Source of the DNA: Anthracocystis setariae
Lineage: Eukaryota; Basidiomycota; Ustilaginomycetes; Ustilaginales; Ustilaginaceae
Assembly: GCA_928724745.1 (NCBI GenBank)
Contig: CAKMXJ010000015.1
Location: forward strand, 496,001-560,000
Reading direction: 5' to 3'
DNA length: 64,000 nucleotides
Of the stretch, positions 1 through 10,852 are shown piece by piece (within the stretch, counting starts at the first letter, position 1; each line of letters opens with the position of its first letter). A program made the position numbers and the translations under genes. Below the pieces are notes generated by a model. That model was not told the DNA's origin and made no database searches. It saw only the letters and a program-made list of their open reading frames with translations.

Positions 1-223
1 GCCATGCGACCATACCCAATTCAGAGTGGGGGTTGGATGTGGGTGTGCACCACAATCCGATGCTTCGCGTATATATCCTACCCGAGTTCCTGGCGGTGTC
101 GGAGCTCAAAGCGTTGGTGTGGGTCGCATCGACGATGATAGCTTGAAGCCACGATGCAATCCTGGCTGCATCCAACTTTGAATGGGCCGAGAAATGGCGG
201 TCACGAAAAAATTCAACAAACCT
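1..223 (-). other. possible partial coding remnant at left edge
   Basis: Read on the minus strand, a stop-free frame runs from about 223 off the left edge. An adjoining open frame (213-521, minus) leads into it with a one-base shift near 215-227. The junction could be a frameshift or an intron beginning with GTGAGG near 225. I recognise no domain. It may be the end of a gene or transposon remnant continuing to the left, or chance. Confidence 0.2.
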
Positions 224-3200
224 CACCAGTTATGTCCGGATCTAACAACGTGGCATTTCGTTCCAGATGACCATCTCTGATAAAAGCCTCGCAACTCTCT
301 GCAGCAATATGGCCTGTCATCGGGATCACGTCGATGAGCGTCAACCATCCATGGGCTGTAGACAAAGCGGAGCGTTTTCGAGAAATACGAGGGAGCAAGC
401 TTTGTCGTGCGACTGACAAGTGATGCTTGCAAAAGAGACACAACCAGATTGTCAGAGTGTGAAAGCGAAGCCGCGCTTTTGTGTCGCCAGCGTCGTGTCG
501 GCAACACGTCACAATGTGCACTTTAAGTATCTCTCCATCCGCGCGAGTTCATTGATCGTCAAAGTACACATATCAGAAGTCTTGTGGTACCTCAGCTCGT
601 TGCGGAAACAGACGGAACCCAAGCGCCGAAGATGCGGTAACTCGGCGTTTCACAATCAGCACAAAGAATCCTTAAAACAACAAAAGCTCAAGTCTCGATT
701 CAGACGATCATGCTACATCACGCAACTCACAGAACGAAAATTTGCCTAGCTCGAGAAGCCAGAGCAACAAGACGCCAACCTAAAAGATACAGCTCACAGC
801 ATCTCATCAAAATAAGGTGATTGTGTGCAGATTTGCATCGGCTAGCAGCTGACTTGGCTCTGTTCTCTCAACCTTGTTGACATCAATCGAGATATGAACC
901 GCCCAAACAGCCATGCCCCATTGTACTCAACTTCGAGCTGCGCCTCCAACAGAGAGATCCAAGGCCCAAAGCTGTCTCCTAGAAAGACATTAGCAAGAGG
1001 TCCCCACCACAGGCACCATGATGTCCTAGCTTCGTCGGATATTTCTTGGCCGAGTGGGCTCTAGCCTCGTGCCCTCATCATCTTCCTGATCAGCAGGACA
1101 TAAAGAGTTCGCGGGCGTCTGTAGCCTATTCATCCGGTCCAAGCGAGTGAACGGCGTAGCTCTATTCAGCGTGAGCTTGGAGCTCAGACGACACTCAAGC
1201 TAAGCACACTAGCACGCACCCAGGCTTCCAACCAGTGTTTCAGGTGATCAATTCGCCGTTCTGCACGATCGACCCTCGAGTTGCTCACCACTATCCTGGA
1301 AGCAGCAGAGAACATGGATTCATGGATCAATTATAGAGCTGCAGCTTGAAGATCGTCAGAGGGGTCGAAGCCCCTAGTTTGGTAAAACAGCCTTTTCACA
1401 AGGGGTCCGACCATGCATGCAGTTTGTTTGGTTGTCAGGCGCTACGGCACCATTCTTGTTAGAAATCGCATCCAGCACTTCCGCCAAGCGAAAAAGCTAG
1501 TGGATCGGTGCAGCATCATAGGCAGTCGTGGAAGTAGCTAGCTCAGTTCGAATTTTTTTTGCTTTCGTTCATCGACGTCGAAGCTGCTCCGTGATGGACA
1601 CAATGGACAATGCAGGACCCATGTGCTCGTCACACCGAGCGAGATCCGAACAAAGAACTTTCCAAGCGACAGATCGGAAGTAACCATCTCATGTCGATGC
1701 CGCGTCCTCCATCCAGTAGATTCCAGTGTGATCAGTCCAGCATTCCGGGTCGCTTTGCCATGTCATTCCACTCGGTCTTCACACGCACGAGACAGGAAGC
1801 ATGCTGGCGTCACCGAGTCCTCGTCCGATCCCGCTATCCTTTACAAAACATCTTTCGCTAAGTGGTGTAGCTCCTTCCTGTCGATTCATCGGGACGGGAA
1901 GCCGGTAAGATCACCTCTGGTGAACGCGTATACTGTAGTACAGTTCCGTATTCATCTCTGTTGCTACAGCCAGCTTGTGCATCTCATTCCGGAGAAATGC
2001 TACGCGATAGTGCGACGACGGGGCTCGTCTTGCTGGCATGGCATCCATGTGCGACCTAGCAGAGACCGCTCAAGACAAAAGACGCCACATCGTGACAAAC
2101 TAAGGCTCAAGGCTGACCGCTTTGCGAGATGAAGTCCACTCATCTTCATGTGATATGCCGAGTGAGGCCTCCTGCATAGTTGGCCGTGGCGCCGAATAGC
2201 TGAAACGCTAGCTAATGAGACGAGGTGACTGCGACTACTGCCCAAGACAATGATGACTTGTGCAAAGGCACAGACCGCCTAGGCTCGCATGCAAAGCGCC
2301 AAATACAATCAAGGCTGACACCACCAATCGCTGCTTTTGTACACCGACAACGCCCCCCGCCCCAGTCATTGTCTGGCTGATTTCATCAAGACCGGTGTCT
2401 CGGGCTCCAGTGCTACTGTCTGGCTCGGCAATGTCGTCTCGCGCTGTGATCTTTTTTGTTCTTGGTCTTGAGTCAACGTCGAGAGGTACCACCACAATTA
2501 TTGCTGCTACCGCGCTGATCGGACCGCAGACTAGAGTGAAGAAAAGCTTGATCTGTCGTCAAAAAGCTCGGCCTTGCTAGCATTCAATGATGCCCGGTAC
2601 AGAACAACCGCTTGCTATTGTACAGTATGCTAGACAACCCTGTCAATATATGTCTCTTAGACTCCATCTCATCATGCAGCACGCCTCCGGGTTTCAATGC
2701 AAAGTAGCAGCACGCGGTTGGTGCCACTTGGTGCTCAGCAGCAACTTCTGGGTTATCTCTGACCCGAACATTGAATGACTTTCGGTTCCTTTTCTCTGCT
2801 GCTTTTGCTGTGCGATGTGTTAGCTAGGGTCACTAATGCCGATGATGTACTGTAAGTCCGCTTGATGCTGGCACGTTCGGTCATGCTCCGGGACGAGGTG
2901 GAAAAGGCTGTGTTGAGCTTCATATGTTGTTTCCGCTTATGCTTCTGCCTCTCCGTATCCAGGCGGTTTCGCTGCTGCGCTCAACAAGTTGAAAAGATAC
3001 TAAAGCAGACACTGCTTGACTTGTCTCCTCCTCCGGCATTCCTGTTCCTTCCGAAGTTGCCTTTGCAACCTCGTCTGAAGTACCCCTTCCATTCTCACCT
3101 ACCCCTTGCTTCGACACCGACTTTGCTCATAGTCGTCACAGCATCAACCAAAGACATTTCTTCAGAGACAACAAACTTGCACTTCCGACCTCACACTCGG

Positions 3201-3426
3201 GTACAGAAAGCCATCAAACGCCCTGCCACTTGAGCGCCATAAGAGCCCCAGACCCTCTCACCTCGCCGCAAGTCTGAACTTGTTGGCATCTCGTCTGGCC
3301 ATCAGCAGTATCGAAGGCTCTGCGGTCCCGTCCGGATTGTCGCCTGACTTCTGCACAACTCGGCACATCACACTTGCGATTTTGTATGATCACACTCGAT
3401 TGCGCACCAAAACGTTATATTGTGAC
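224..3426. other. long intergenic region upstream of the zinc-finger gene
   Basis: About 3.2 kb with only short overlapping open frames and no recognisable domain, tRNA or repeat. It is unusually long for this otherwise compact region and probably contains the promoter and 5' leader of the downstream C2H2 regulator. Several small upstream ATGs lie in the last 600 bases. Confidence 0.5.
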
Positions 3427-5445
3427 ATGTTGACGACGCGAGCTCCACCGCGCCTGATGGACATGCACACCGCCTCGACTTGGTTCGACCCCAGCCGCTT
3501 GACGACTTCGCACTTGGATTCCTCACAAAACAAAGCGATGACGAACGCTAGTTGGTCATCCACCCCTTCTTCGTTCTACGCTTCCGATCCGTCCTCGTTT
3601 TCCCAACAAGACCAGACCCCGCTACGCGTTGGTTACGCCACCCGTTCCAGCACTGGCGCAGCTCAACAGCGTGCCAGCAGCCATCCTGAGCACCAGGCTA
3701 TGGGTGCGTCTTCGGTGTTCGCCAGCGGCATAGCACCCAGCGATGCTGCCAAAGGCTCGGCCAATGTGGCCATGGTGCGTAAGAAGCGACGTCGCTACGG
3801 TCCCAAGCCCGAACCTCCCTATCAGTGCTTCTGTGGAAAGATTTTCAAGCGACACGAGCACATGCTTCGGCACCGTGCCACTCATGACGATCAGATCAAA
3901 TACGAGTGTCATATTTGCGGCAAGTGCTTCCGTCGCCAAGATGTGATGCATCGCCACACCATGACGCACACCAATCGAAGTCGTCTGCAGAGCAAGACGC
4001 GTTCGACGCGTTCCGTTGCTTCAAGTCGGACGTCAGCCAGTGTCGCTCGCCAGTCTTGCACAAACATGGACACCACCGTGCTAGTCGACAACAAGCCTAC
4101 GGTGGGTGGAGGATACAAGAGGGAGCAAGAGCAAGGACGCCTCGGACATCCAGGAGCGATGCAAGACGACATGCTCGAAGATCCGATTTTGCGCGTCGGA
4201 CTTGCTGAGTATCCGGCCACACCCACCTCAGCAAGTCACAATGAGGATCATCACATCGCTGCTGCTCAGCTGTACATGACGTACAACGGCGCTCGATACA
4301 CTTATCCTTCGCATGTCAGCATGCAGCCGAGCGGATACTGGTCCGAGATGAGCGAGCCGATCTATGGCCGTGCTGGTGAGTGGGGTTTGGTAGATGCTCC
4401 CTACAATCGCATCGGTACTTCGATGTCACCTCCACCACCGCTATTCGCTCAAGCGAGCGGACTTGCTCCTCCGGAGGCTCTAGAGCCTCCACCGTCTAGC
4501 CTTGCAGTCCCTCGTTCGAATATGGGCATGCAGGCGCAGCCCGGTCTGGCTGAGATCGACAGCAAGAATCTCGGTCACGAGGCTGGTCACTATGCTCAAA
4601 GCTGGCACGGTGGCTATGCTTTCGGTCACGGTGTCGTGCATACGACCGAGTCCGAGTGGAGCGAGCAAAGCCCTTCTGGACCCAGCACGCATACTTTTGC
4701 TTCACCCATCTGGAGTCAGAAGGGAGAACTCACGAGGCGAGAAGGGGTAAGTTCGGCGTCTAACGGAACTCCTGCAGGGGTGAACCGACAGCTCTCGTCT
4801 GACCCTGCTGCTCGATGGCAGCAGCAGCAGCAGCAGCCGGCCCCGTACCATTCACAAATGTACCAGCAAGGATCTCTGGTCATGACCAAGTCACCTGGAC
4901 TTCCCAATCTTTACCGCAGTCCCAAGCAAGAACCTCGACGACGCCTTTCGACGATTTATCCTTCGGAAGCCTGCTGCAATCCAAACTTGGACGGCCACAA
5001 TGACAAGTCAGAGACGTATGGCGAGCTGGGAAGCGCAGGTCTCGGTCTCTTTGATGCGAACCACGGCCATCACGATTCGACGACGCTCGGGTTCCTGTCT
5101 GGTACATCGATGACCAGCTTTGCTTCGCCTTCGCATCATCCACAGCCGCCTCCGATCTCGAGCATCCAAGCATCCCAGACCAAGGCTGGATCGAGTGACA
5201 AGCACCATACATCGTCGGAGCCGCTCGATTCAGGATCGCCGTTGACAGAAGCGACCGGCCAGGTTTCGCCTCGAAGTCAAGAGCGCAGCAGCAGCAATGG
5301 TACGGGATACGATCGGAACTACGAAGGTCCAAGGGAAGGATGGCTCATCGATCCGTATCTTGCGCATCGTGACCAGACACCGAATGCTGCACCTGGTCAG
5401 ACGCAGGATCACGAGAGCAAGCGTTGGGACGAACGCTACTGCTGA
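3427..5445 (+). CDS. C2H2 zinc-finger transcription factor
   Basis: Predicted 672-aa nuclear DNA-binding regulator. Two adjacent C2H2 fingers occupy roughly residues 133-184. The first has its cysteines one residue apart (CFC) and then X12-H-X3-H, while the second is a canonical C-X2-C-X12-H-X3-H. A basic stretch (KKRRR) just before the fingers is a likely nuclear signal. The rest is low-complexity, rich in Ser, Pro, Gln and His, with a short Q run around residue 464. The open frame extends upstream of 3427 without an ATG, so the first in-frame ATG was taken; a second ATG at 3457 is possible. Target genes and the exact orthologue are not known to me. The long upstream region suggests regulated expression. 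Confidence 0.85.
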   Translation: MLTTRAPPRLMDMHTASTWFDPSRLTTSHLDSSQNKAMTNASWSSTPSSFYASDPSSFSQQDQTPLRVGYATRSSTGAAQQRASSHPEHQAMGASSVFASGIAPSDAAKGSANVAMVRKKRRRYGPKPEPPYQCFCGKIFKRHEHMLRHRATHDDQIKYECHICGKCFRRQDVMHRHTMTHTNRSRLQSKTRSTRSVASSRTSASVARQSCTNMDTTVLVDNKPTVGGGYKREQEQGRLGHPGAMQDDMLEDPILRVGLAEYPATPTSASHNEDHHIAAAQLYMTYNGARYTYPSHVSMQPSGYWSEMSEPIYGRAGEWGLVDAPYNRIGTSMSPPPPLFAQASGLAPPEALEPPPSSLAVPRSNMGMQAQPGLAEIDSKNLGHEAGHYAQSWHGGYAFGHGVVHTTESEWSEQSPSGPSTHTFASPIWSQKGELTRREGVSSASNGTPAGVNRQLSSDPAARWQQQQQQPAPYHSQMYQQGSLVMTKSPGLPNLYRSPKQEPRRRLSTIYPSEACCNPNLDGHNDKSETYGELGSAGLGLFDANHGHHDSTTLGFLSGTSMTSFASPSHHPQPPPISSIQASQTKAGSSDKHHTSSEPLDSGSPLTEATGQVSPRSQERSSSNGTGYDRNYEGPREGWLIDPYLAHRDQTPNAAPGQTQDHESKRWDERYC

Positions 5446-6322
5446 CATGCACCAGGAAAGCCACAGCTCCTCTCTAAGTCCGATGCAAAAGCTACATTCA
5501 TCATCAACCAAAGGACAATCTTCTTCGCCCGCTCTGATGCTTCGTCGTAGTCACCACCAACCAGCGTGGCACTCCTTCTGCTGCCGTGTCAGGACAGATT
5601 TACTTAGACGACCGAAATTACATACAGTACTGCATTCAACGTGCCGCATGCTTTGAAAGAGTCGTGCGAGTGATCGCGGCAGTGGTTCGTGTAGATCGTC
5701 GTCCCAAGTTGACGGAAGGGAAGATGCTGCTATTTTGATGTTGGAGAAGGGCTAGCGAGGTTGCAAGTACAGTACAGTAGTGCGAGCGGTGGTGTTGGTC
5801 TCGGTTGACATGCAAGATGTATGCGTGCATTACAACTTAGGGGCTGTGGTTTTGTATTTGGAGCGCAATACAAAAAGGCTGCACATGCAGCAACGAATTG
5901 AAATGCTTGAATTCAATTGTGCAGCACCTGAATCAGGATCAACACCTTTGGACCCTGAATTGCACTTACTCTTGCATTCTTACTTGACCTTCCACCGCTT
6001 TCGGTTGGATTACTCGTCCCTTCCATCACCATCGCTTTGTCCCACTTCTGTGCCATCTGGCAAGCAGCACATTCCAGCATCTCGCATGGCACGAATTTGT
6101 GTCGTAAAGGTATCATTTTCGCATTAGTATATTACGTGTTACGCTCTCTACCGGACCTGTCGAAACAAAACTTCGGAAACACCGACCGAGGACTTTCACT
6201 TGCCATCGATCAGCATCGAGCATTGGCTCCCTCTAACCCGAACAGGAGCAGAACGGATCATCCGAAATATACAAGCTTGGCAGCTTTCGTCTAGGTTTGG
6301 TTGCGGAAAGACTTGCTTTGTC
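5446..6322. other. intergenic region, 3' end of regulator and promoter of sorting nexin gene
   Basis: No convincing gene. The open frame of the downstream gene begins before its first ATG, so part of this stretch is its 5' leader. Confidence 0.4.
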
Positions 6323-9300
6323 ATGATGATGGCGCACAACGCCTCTCCCACAGACTCGGTTCATTCCGTCGTCGCTGTCAGTCGCGCAGCCACACCGTCT
6401 CGTCCACCACCTCCATCCAAACCATCCCATCTTTCCTCCTCCAACACTGGAACCTGCAACTCGATCGCACTCCGTCATTATATTCAATCCCACACCACCG
6501 GTGGTTCTTTCACCACTCACTCACCATCCACTGCCACCATCAGCCGTGCGCATCTAGGTCACGGTTACGACAACTCGACCATTGACCACTTCGTCGATGC
6601 ATTCGACACATCCAGCGACGAGGAGCACAATTCTGAGTCACACGCCAATGGCAGACCAACCATTCGTTCGCGAACCTATACAGCACCCTCGGTCAGCAGA
6701 GCCTTTGATCCGAGCTCGGACGACGCTGACATCGGAGAAGGCACAACTCGACTCATCCGCAACGAGCCCATCGCGATCGATGCAACCGGGGCCTCGCGCG
6801 TAGGCAACCTGCGCAACATGTTCGAGGCTGCCACAACCACCGCCATTGCTCCTTCCGGGTTGCTGTCCAGACAAAACACAGGTGTCAAGCCGCAACACAC
6901 TGGTGCCAAAGCAAAACCAAGAATCAGCAATCAGGTGCGCATGCTTCAAGCTCAGATCACGGGCGACCGCTTCAATGGTCTTGCAGGTGCCTTCAACGTC
7001 GCCGATGCACGATCTTCAGCTGTCATGCAACCTCATCATCATCAGCGTGATACCACCGCAGACAGCAACGGCAGTTCGATCTTTCACACGGCGTCACAAA
7101 CCATGCTCGGCGAAGCGCTCAAGATGGATGCAGTCGTCATACCGCCGCGATCTCACCAGCACAACTTGAAAGCTTCTGCTTCGAACTCCCTTCCCTTGGC
7201 CAATAGTGTCTTTGCATCTCCCATAGCCGAGGATCCAAGCACGATCGATTCCGATGCAACCATCTCCCGCTCTTCTTCCTCTCAGGCCGGCCTCACTGCT
7301 TCCCTATTCCGCAACGTCACAAACCATCATGTCCGCGATGACAGCGATGCTACGATTCGACCGACCAACTCGTCTGCAGATCAACCCGGGAGCTCGCATC
7401 CAGCTTCCATCGCCGGGACTGTCCGTCGTCGTACAGTCAGTAAATCGCAAAAGGATCGACTGAGCTCCATCCTCACCGCCAGTCCGCAGTCGGAACGCAA
7501 CGCAAGTGGCGCCATATCGCATTCTCCCAGTGGTATGTCGGTCGCCAGCAGCTCAGCCTCGGATGTCGAGTCAGAGAGGTCCAGGGAGCCATCGATGCTG
7601 TTGGCCGATGACGAAGACATTGAGTTTTCCAAGACGAGTCATCGCCTCCGCGTCAAAGATGGCAGTTGTTTCGATCTTGATTGGGGGAACACCACCAGCC
7701 CTACAAAGATACGACACGCGCTTAGTGCTGCTGCAGTTAGCAGTACTCCGAGCAAGATCCTTGCCAGCATCGATCAAAGGCCCTCGAGTGCCCATGAAGA
7801 AGAGATCGACGAAGTCACCATCGACACCAACCCTGGCCGTGGGCATCAAAAAGTGGCTGCAACTCCCACCTTGCTTTCCTCGCCTTCCATCGTTGTCGAA
7901 ACCCAATCGAGCGACAACACTGCCAAGTCCTCTGAACCGATGGCAACGTCCAACTCCATGCTCACCGCGACGAGCAGTGCGGGGCGTCCGATCTCGGCCA
8001 ACCAGCTGCGTCCCGGAATGGGCAAGCCAGCTCGTGCGCTGTACGACTTTGAAGGCGAGGCTGCGTTCAACGAGCTCGTCGTCCGCGCTGGTCAGCCGTT
8101 TGACATCATCAACGAGCAGCTCGCTGGCGGATGGAGTTTGGGTGTGGTCTGGGATGATCAGGGTGTGCCGACGAGGGGCTTGATTCCGCAGGGGTGGTAT
8201 TGTGTTATTCGAGACTTTACAATGTCGCCGTCGGTGAGTCAGATGAGCGAGCTTGCGCCGAGGCAGGCTGACGCCGGTCCATCGATAGCAGGGAGGGTTG
8301 GGCAGGAAGAGGAAAGGGAAGGGGAAGGCGAGAGGAGGGCGAGTGGGATCGTTGAGAGTGTCTCGCAGTTCCTGGAAATCAAGTCGGAGGGTAGGGTTGG
8401 AACGGAGGTGGAGGTGGTGGTGGCAGAGGGTGGGGCGGTTGAGGGAGAGAAGAGGATGACTCCCGAACCGGAGCTCTCGAGGTCAGCTTCCAACGACTCT
8501 GCAGCTTCGGAGCTTCTGACTCCAACTGCGACCAGTGCAGCTCAGGCGAGTCAAGGTGAACTCGTCCATTGGCAACGGGTAGCGGACGATAAGCAGCCTG
8601 AGGTCCAAGCGCCTGCTGCTGCTGCTGCTGCAGATTCGCTTTCAGCGAGGAGCGTGGATGAAAGGGTTACGAGCGCGGGCAAAATGGTGGATGGTCTGCC
8701 GACGGTGTCGACCGGATCCAACCCTATCAATTGGTCTTCACAGCCATCAGCTATCACGAATCCGACCCAAGTTGCAGCTCTTCCTCAACTTAATGTCGAG
8801 CAAGTGCATGTGCAGGGAAGCGACGTGGATGCAGCCTCCGCATCCACGACCTCGCCCACTTCGGATTGGAAAGGCTCGCTGTTCGGAGGCAAGACGTTCA
8901 ATCGGTTTGCGAGCTTCGTCACGTCCGGTGCCGAGGACTATGTACTATCCAACTCAAACCCGGTGGAGGATGATGATCGGACGCGGACCATGGCTCGCAA
9001 CGTTTCTAACCGCCAACCTGCCCCACTCGCCGAGGTAGTGGAGGAGGAGGAAGAAGAGGAAGAGGAGGCTCGAGATCAAGCCCTCCCCTCAGCCGTTGTC
9101 GCTCCGACGCAACTGATCATGGGCCGCACAAAGGACAATCTGTCGCCCAACCCTGCACACCACTTTGTGATCGCTGGACCCGCGGGCCCCAAATGGAAAT
9201 CAAAAACTCCACCGTTCCTCGTCCAAGTGCACCACCCGGAAAAACGCACCAAGCTCAACGGCATGCACGAATACACGATCTACCACGTCACGTCCACCTA

Positions 9301-10747
9301 CCCGCTCGCCACCTCCACCTCTGTCGGCGTCGATTCGTGTCTTCCGTACGATCCGTTAGGCGGGCCATGGCCCGCGGGGGAGCAGGTGACGGTGGTGCGG
9401 CGCTACACGCAGTTCGAATGGCTCGCCCAAGTGCTCGGCCGACGCTTCTCGGCACTGCCGCTACCGCCGCTGCCAGATAAGCAGTATGCGGGGCGGTTCG
9501 CGGGCGACTTTATCGAGACGCGGCGTGCAGACCTCGAAATGTGGATCTCGCGGCTTGTACGTCATCCGGTGCTGCGCGATTCGGCGCCGATCCGGTTCTT
9601 CCTCAGTTGCGACGCGGATGGCGAGTGGCGTACCGGCGCCGCCGAGTTGCTGAGGGAGACGGGTGGTAAGGGTGTGTTTGCACAGACGTGGCATCCCGAG
9701 TTCAACTTTGATGCGGGCGAGGCCGAGGTCGAGGCGGAGAGGATCGAGGCGTTTGTGCGTGCGCACGAGAAGACGATGAATGGCGTGGGCGGCGCCAATG
9801 TGGGGAAGCAGGGCGTGCTGGCTGCGTATAAGGGGTTGAGGGAGGGATGTGTGACAAGTGCAGGTGCGTATAGGGAGCTATCGTATACGCTGCTGCGCAC
9901 TATCACCGGTGTTGGCGCCGGTCCCGCCGATGGGGTCGAGGCGGAGGTGGGGGAGGGGGATGCGCATAGGATCCATGGCCCACCGATGGGGAGGTTGGGG
10001 AAGAGGGGGGAGACTGGTGCGACTAACGAGATGGGCGCGTGGTGTTGGCGCGAAGACTGCGCCGACTGCACCAACCTCACGTCGGCGCTGCAGAATACGG
10101 TCGAGACGCTGCAGACGGTCGCGGACATGTACGAACATCATGCGGCCGAAACACTGCTACGGCAGCACGAAAGGGTCAAGGACGTCTCGCGACCATACAC
10201 CCATGTGCAGTCGTTGCTCGAGACGCATCGCTCCACGCTGCAACGCTACGCCCAAGTTACACATGAAGAGGAAGAGGCGGAGTCGGAGTCGGTGGTGGCT
10301 TCGCGCTGCGAAACCGTTCTCAATGTAACGCTGGCCGAGATGGATCGTATCCACGATGAGAGGGTGGAGGATTGGAATGCGGTGGGTAGGCGCTTGTTGG
10401 ATGGCGAGATCGATTTGCTCGAAGCGGTGCTGGCCGAGTTGAAGGTGGCCAGGCGATGGTATGACGAGGAGGAATATGTGAGGGGTGAGGGGGTGCATGT
10501 GTTGGAAAGTAGGTTTCAGGCGGATTTGGCTAGGAGGGCAAAGCCAACCAAGCCGTTACTCATGCCGAGTGCGGTTAGGGCCAATGCAGGTGGTTTGGGG
10601 ATGGCGGTCGTCGCGAGTGGGCTGTTCAAGTCCAACGCAAAAGTTTTAAGGCCTGTCAGCGCGGTTTCGGTTGGAGTGGAGGAGGAGGAGGAGAGCAGCG
10701 AGGCGAAAAGGCAATCGGCAAGTTACTTTTCAGCTATCTGGCGTTGA
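6323..10747 (+). CDS. SH3-PX-BAR sorting nexin (SNX9-like)
   Basis: Predicted 1474-aa cytosolic, membrane-associated protein. Residues 1-560 are Ser/Thr-rich and disordered. An SH3 domain lies at about 565-632 (ARALYDFEGE start, ending GWYCVI). A PX domain lies at about 964-1101, with the RRYTQFEWL and PPLPDK signatures of phosphoinositide binding. A helical C-terminal region (about 1126-1430) fits a BAR module. The SH3-PX-BAR order is that of the SNX9/18/33 group, which couples actin regulators to endocytic membranes. It is much longer than animal members because of the disordered N-terminus and an acidic linker (a run of Glu near residue 910). The first of three consecutive ATGs (6323) was chosen. 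The function is inferred from domain order only. Confidence 0.8.
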   Translation: MMMAHNASPTDSVHSVVAVSRAATPSRPPPPSKPSHLSSSNTGTCNSIALRHYIQSHTTGGSFTTHSPSTATISRAHLGHGYDNSTIDHFVDAFDTSSDEEHNSESHANGRPTIRSRTYTAPSVSRAFDPSSDDADIGEGTTRLIRNEPIAIDATGASRVGNLRNMFEAATTTAIAPSGLLSRQNTGVKPQHTGAKAKPRISNQVRMLQAQITGDRFNGLAGAFNVADARSSAVMQPHHHQRDTTADSNGSSIFHTASQTMLGEALKMDAVVIPPRSHQHNLKASASNSLPLANSVFASPIAEDPSTIDSDATISRSSSSQAGLTASLFRNVTNHHVRDDSDATIRPTNSSADQPGSSHPASIAGTVRRRTVSKSQKDRLSSILTASPQSERNASGAISHSPSGMSVASSSASDVESERSREPSMLLADDEDIEFSKTSHRLRVKDGSCFDLDWGNTTSPTKIRHALSAAAVSSTPSKILASIDQRPSSAHEEEIDEVTIDTNPGRGHQKVAATPTLLSSPSIVVETQSSDNTAKSSEPMATSNSMLTATSSAGRPISANQLRPGMGKPARALYDFEGEAAFNELVVRAGQPFDIINEQLAGGWSLGVVWDDQGVPTRGLIPQGWYCVIRDFTMSPSVSQMSELAPRQADAGPSIAGRVGQEEEREGEGERRASGIVESVSQFLEIKSEGRVGTEVEVVVAEGGAVEGEKRMTPEPELSRSASNDSAASELLTPTATSAAQASQGELVHWQRVADDKQPEVQAPAAAAAADSLSARSVDERVTSAGKMVDGLPTVSTGSNPINWSSQPSAITNPTQVAALPQLNVEQVHVQGSDVDAASASTTSPTSDWKGSLFGGKTFNRFASFVTSGAEDYVLSNSNPVEDDDRTRTMARNVSNRQPAPLAEVVEEEEEEEEEARDQALPSAVVAPTQLIMGRTKDNLSPNPAHHFVIAGPAGPKWKSKTPPFLVQVHHPEKRTKLNGMHEYTIYHVTSTYPLATSTSVGVDSCLPYDPLGGPWPAGEQVTVVRRYTQFEWLAQVLGRRFSALPLPPLPDKQYAGRFAGDFIETRRADLEMWISRLVRHPVLRDSAPIRFFLSCDADGEWRTGAAELLRETGGKGVFAQTWHPEFNFDAGEAEVEAERIEAFVRAHEKTMNGVGGANVGKQGVLAAYKGLREGCVTSAGAYRELSYTLLRTITGVGAGPADGVEAEVGEGDAHRIHGPPMGRLGKRGETGATNEMGAWCWREDCADCTNLTSALQNTVETLQTVADMYEHHAAETLLRQHERVKDVSRPYTHVQSLLETHRSTLQRYAQVTHEEEEAESESVVASRCETVLNVTLAEMDRIHDERVEDWNAVGRRLLDGEIDLLEAVLAELKVARRWYDEEEYVRGEGVHVLESRFQADLARRAKPTKPLLMPSAVRANAGGLGMAVVASGLFKSNAKVLRPVSAVSVGVEEEEESSEAKRQSASYFSAIWR

Positions 10748-10805
10748 ATGAGGATTCGTATTTTGCCAGCAGTTCCACATGTGCGATTGTGCATACAGGA
10801 TTGAA

Positions 10806-10807
<2 letters not shown>

Positions 10808-10848
<41 letters not shown>
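10808..10848. repeat. (GT)n microsatellite
   Basis: About 20 uninterrupted GT units between the convergent ends of the sorting nexin and GH43 genes, immediately downstream of the GH43 stop codon, so within its 3' UTR. Confidence 0.95.
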
Positions 10849-10851
<3 letters not shown>

Positions 10852-10852
10852 T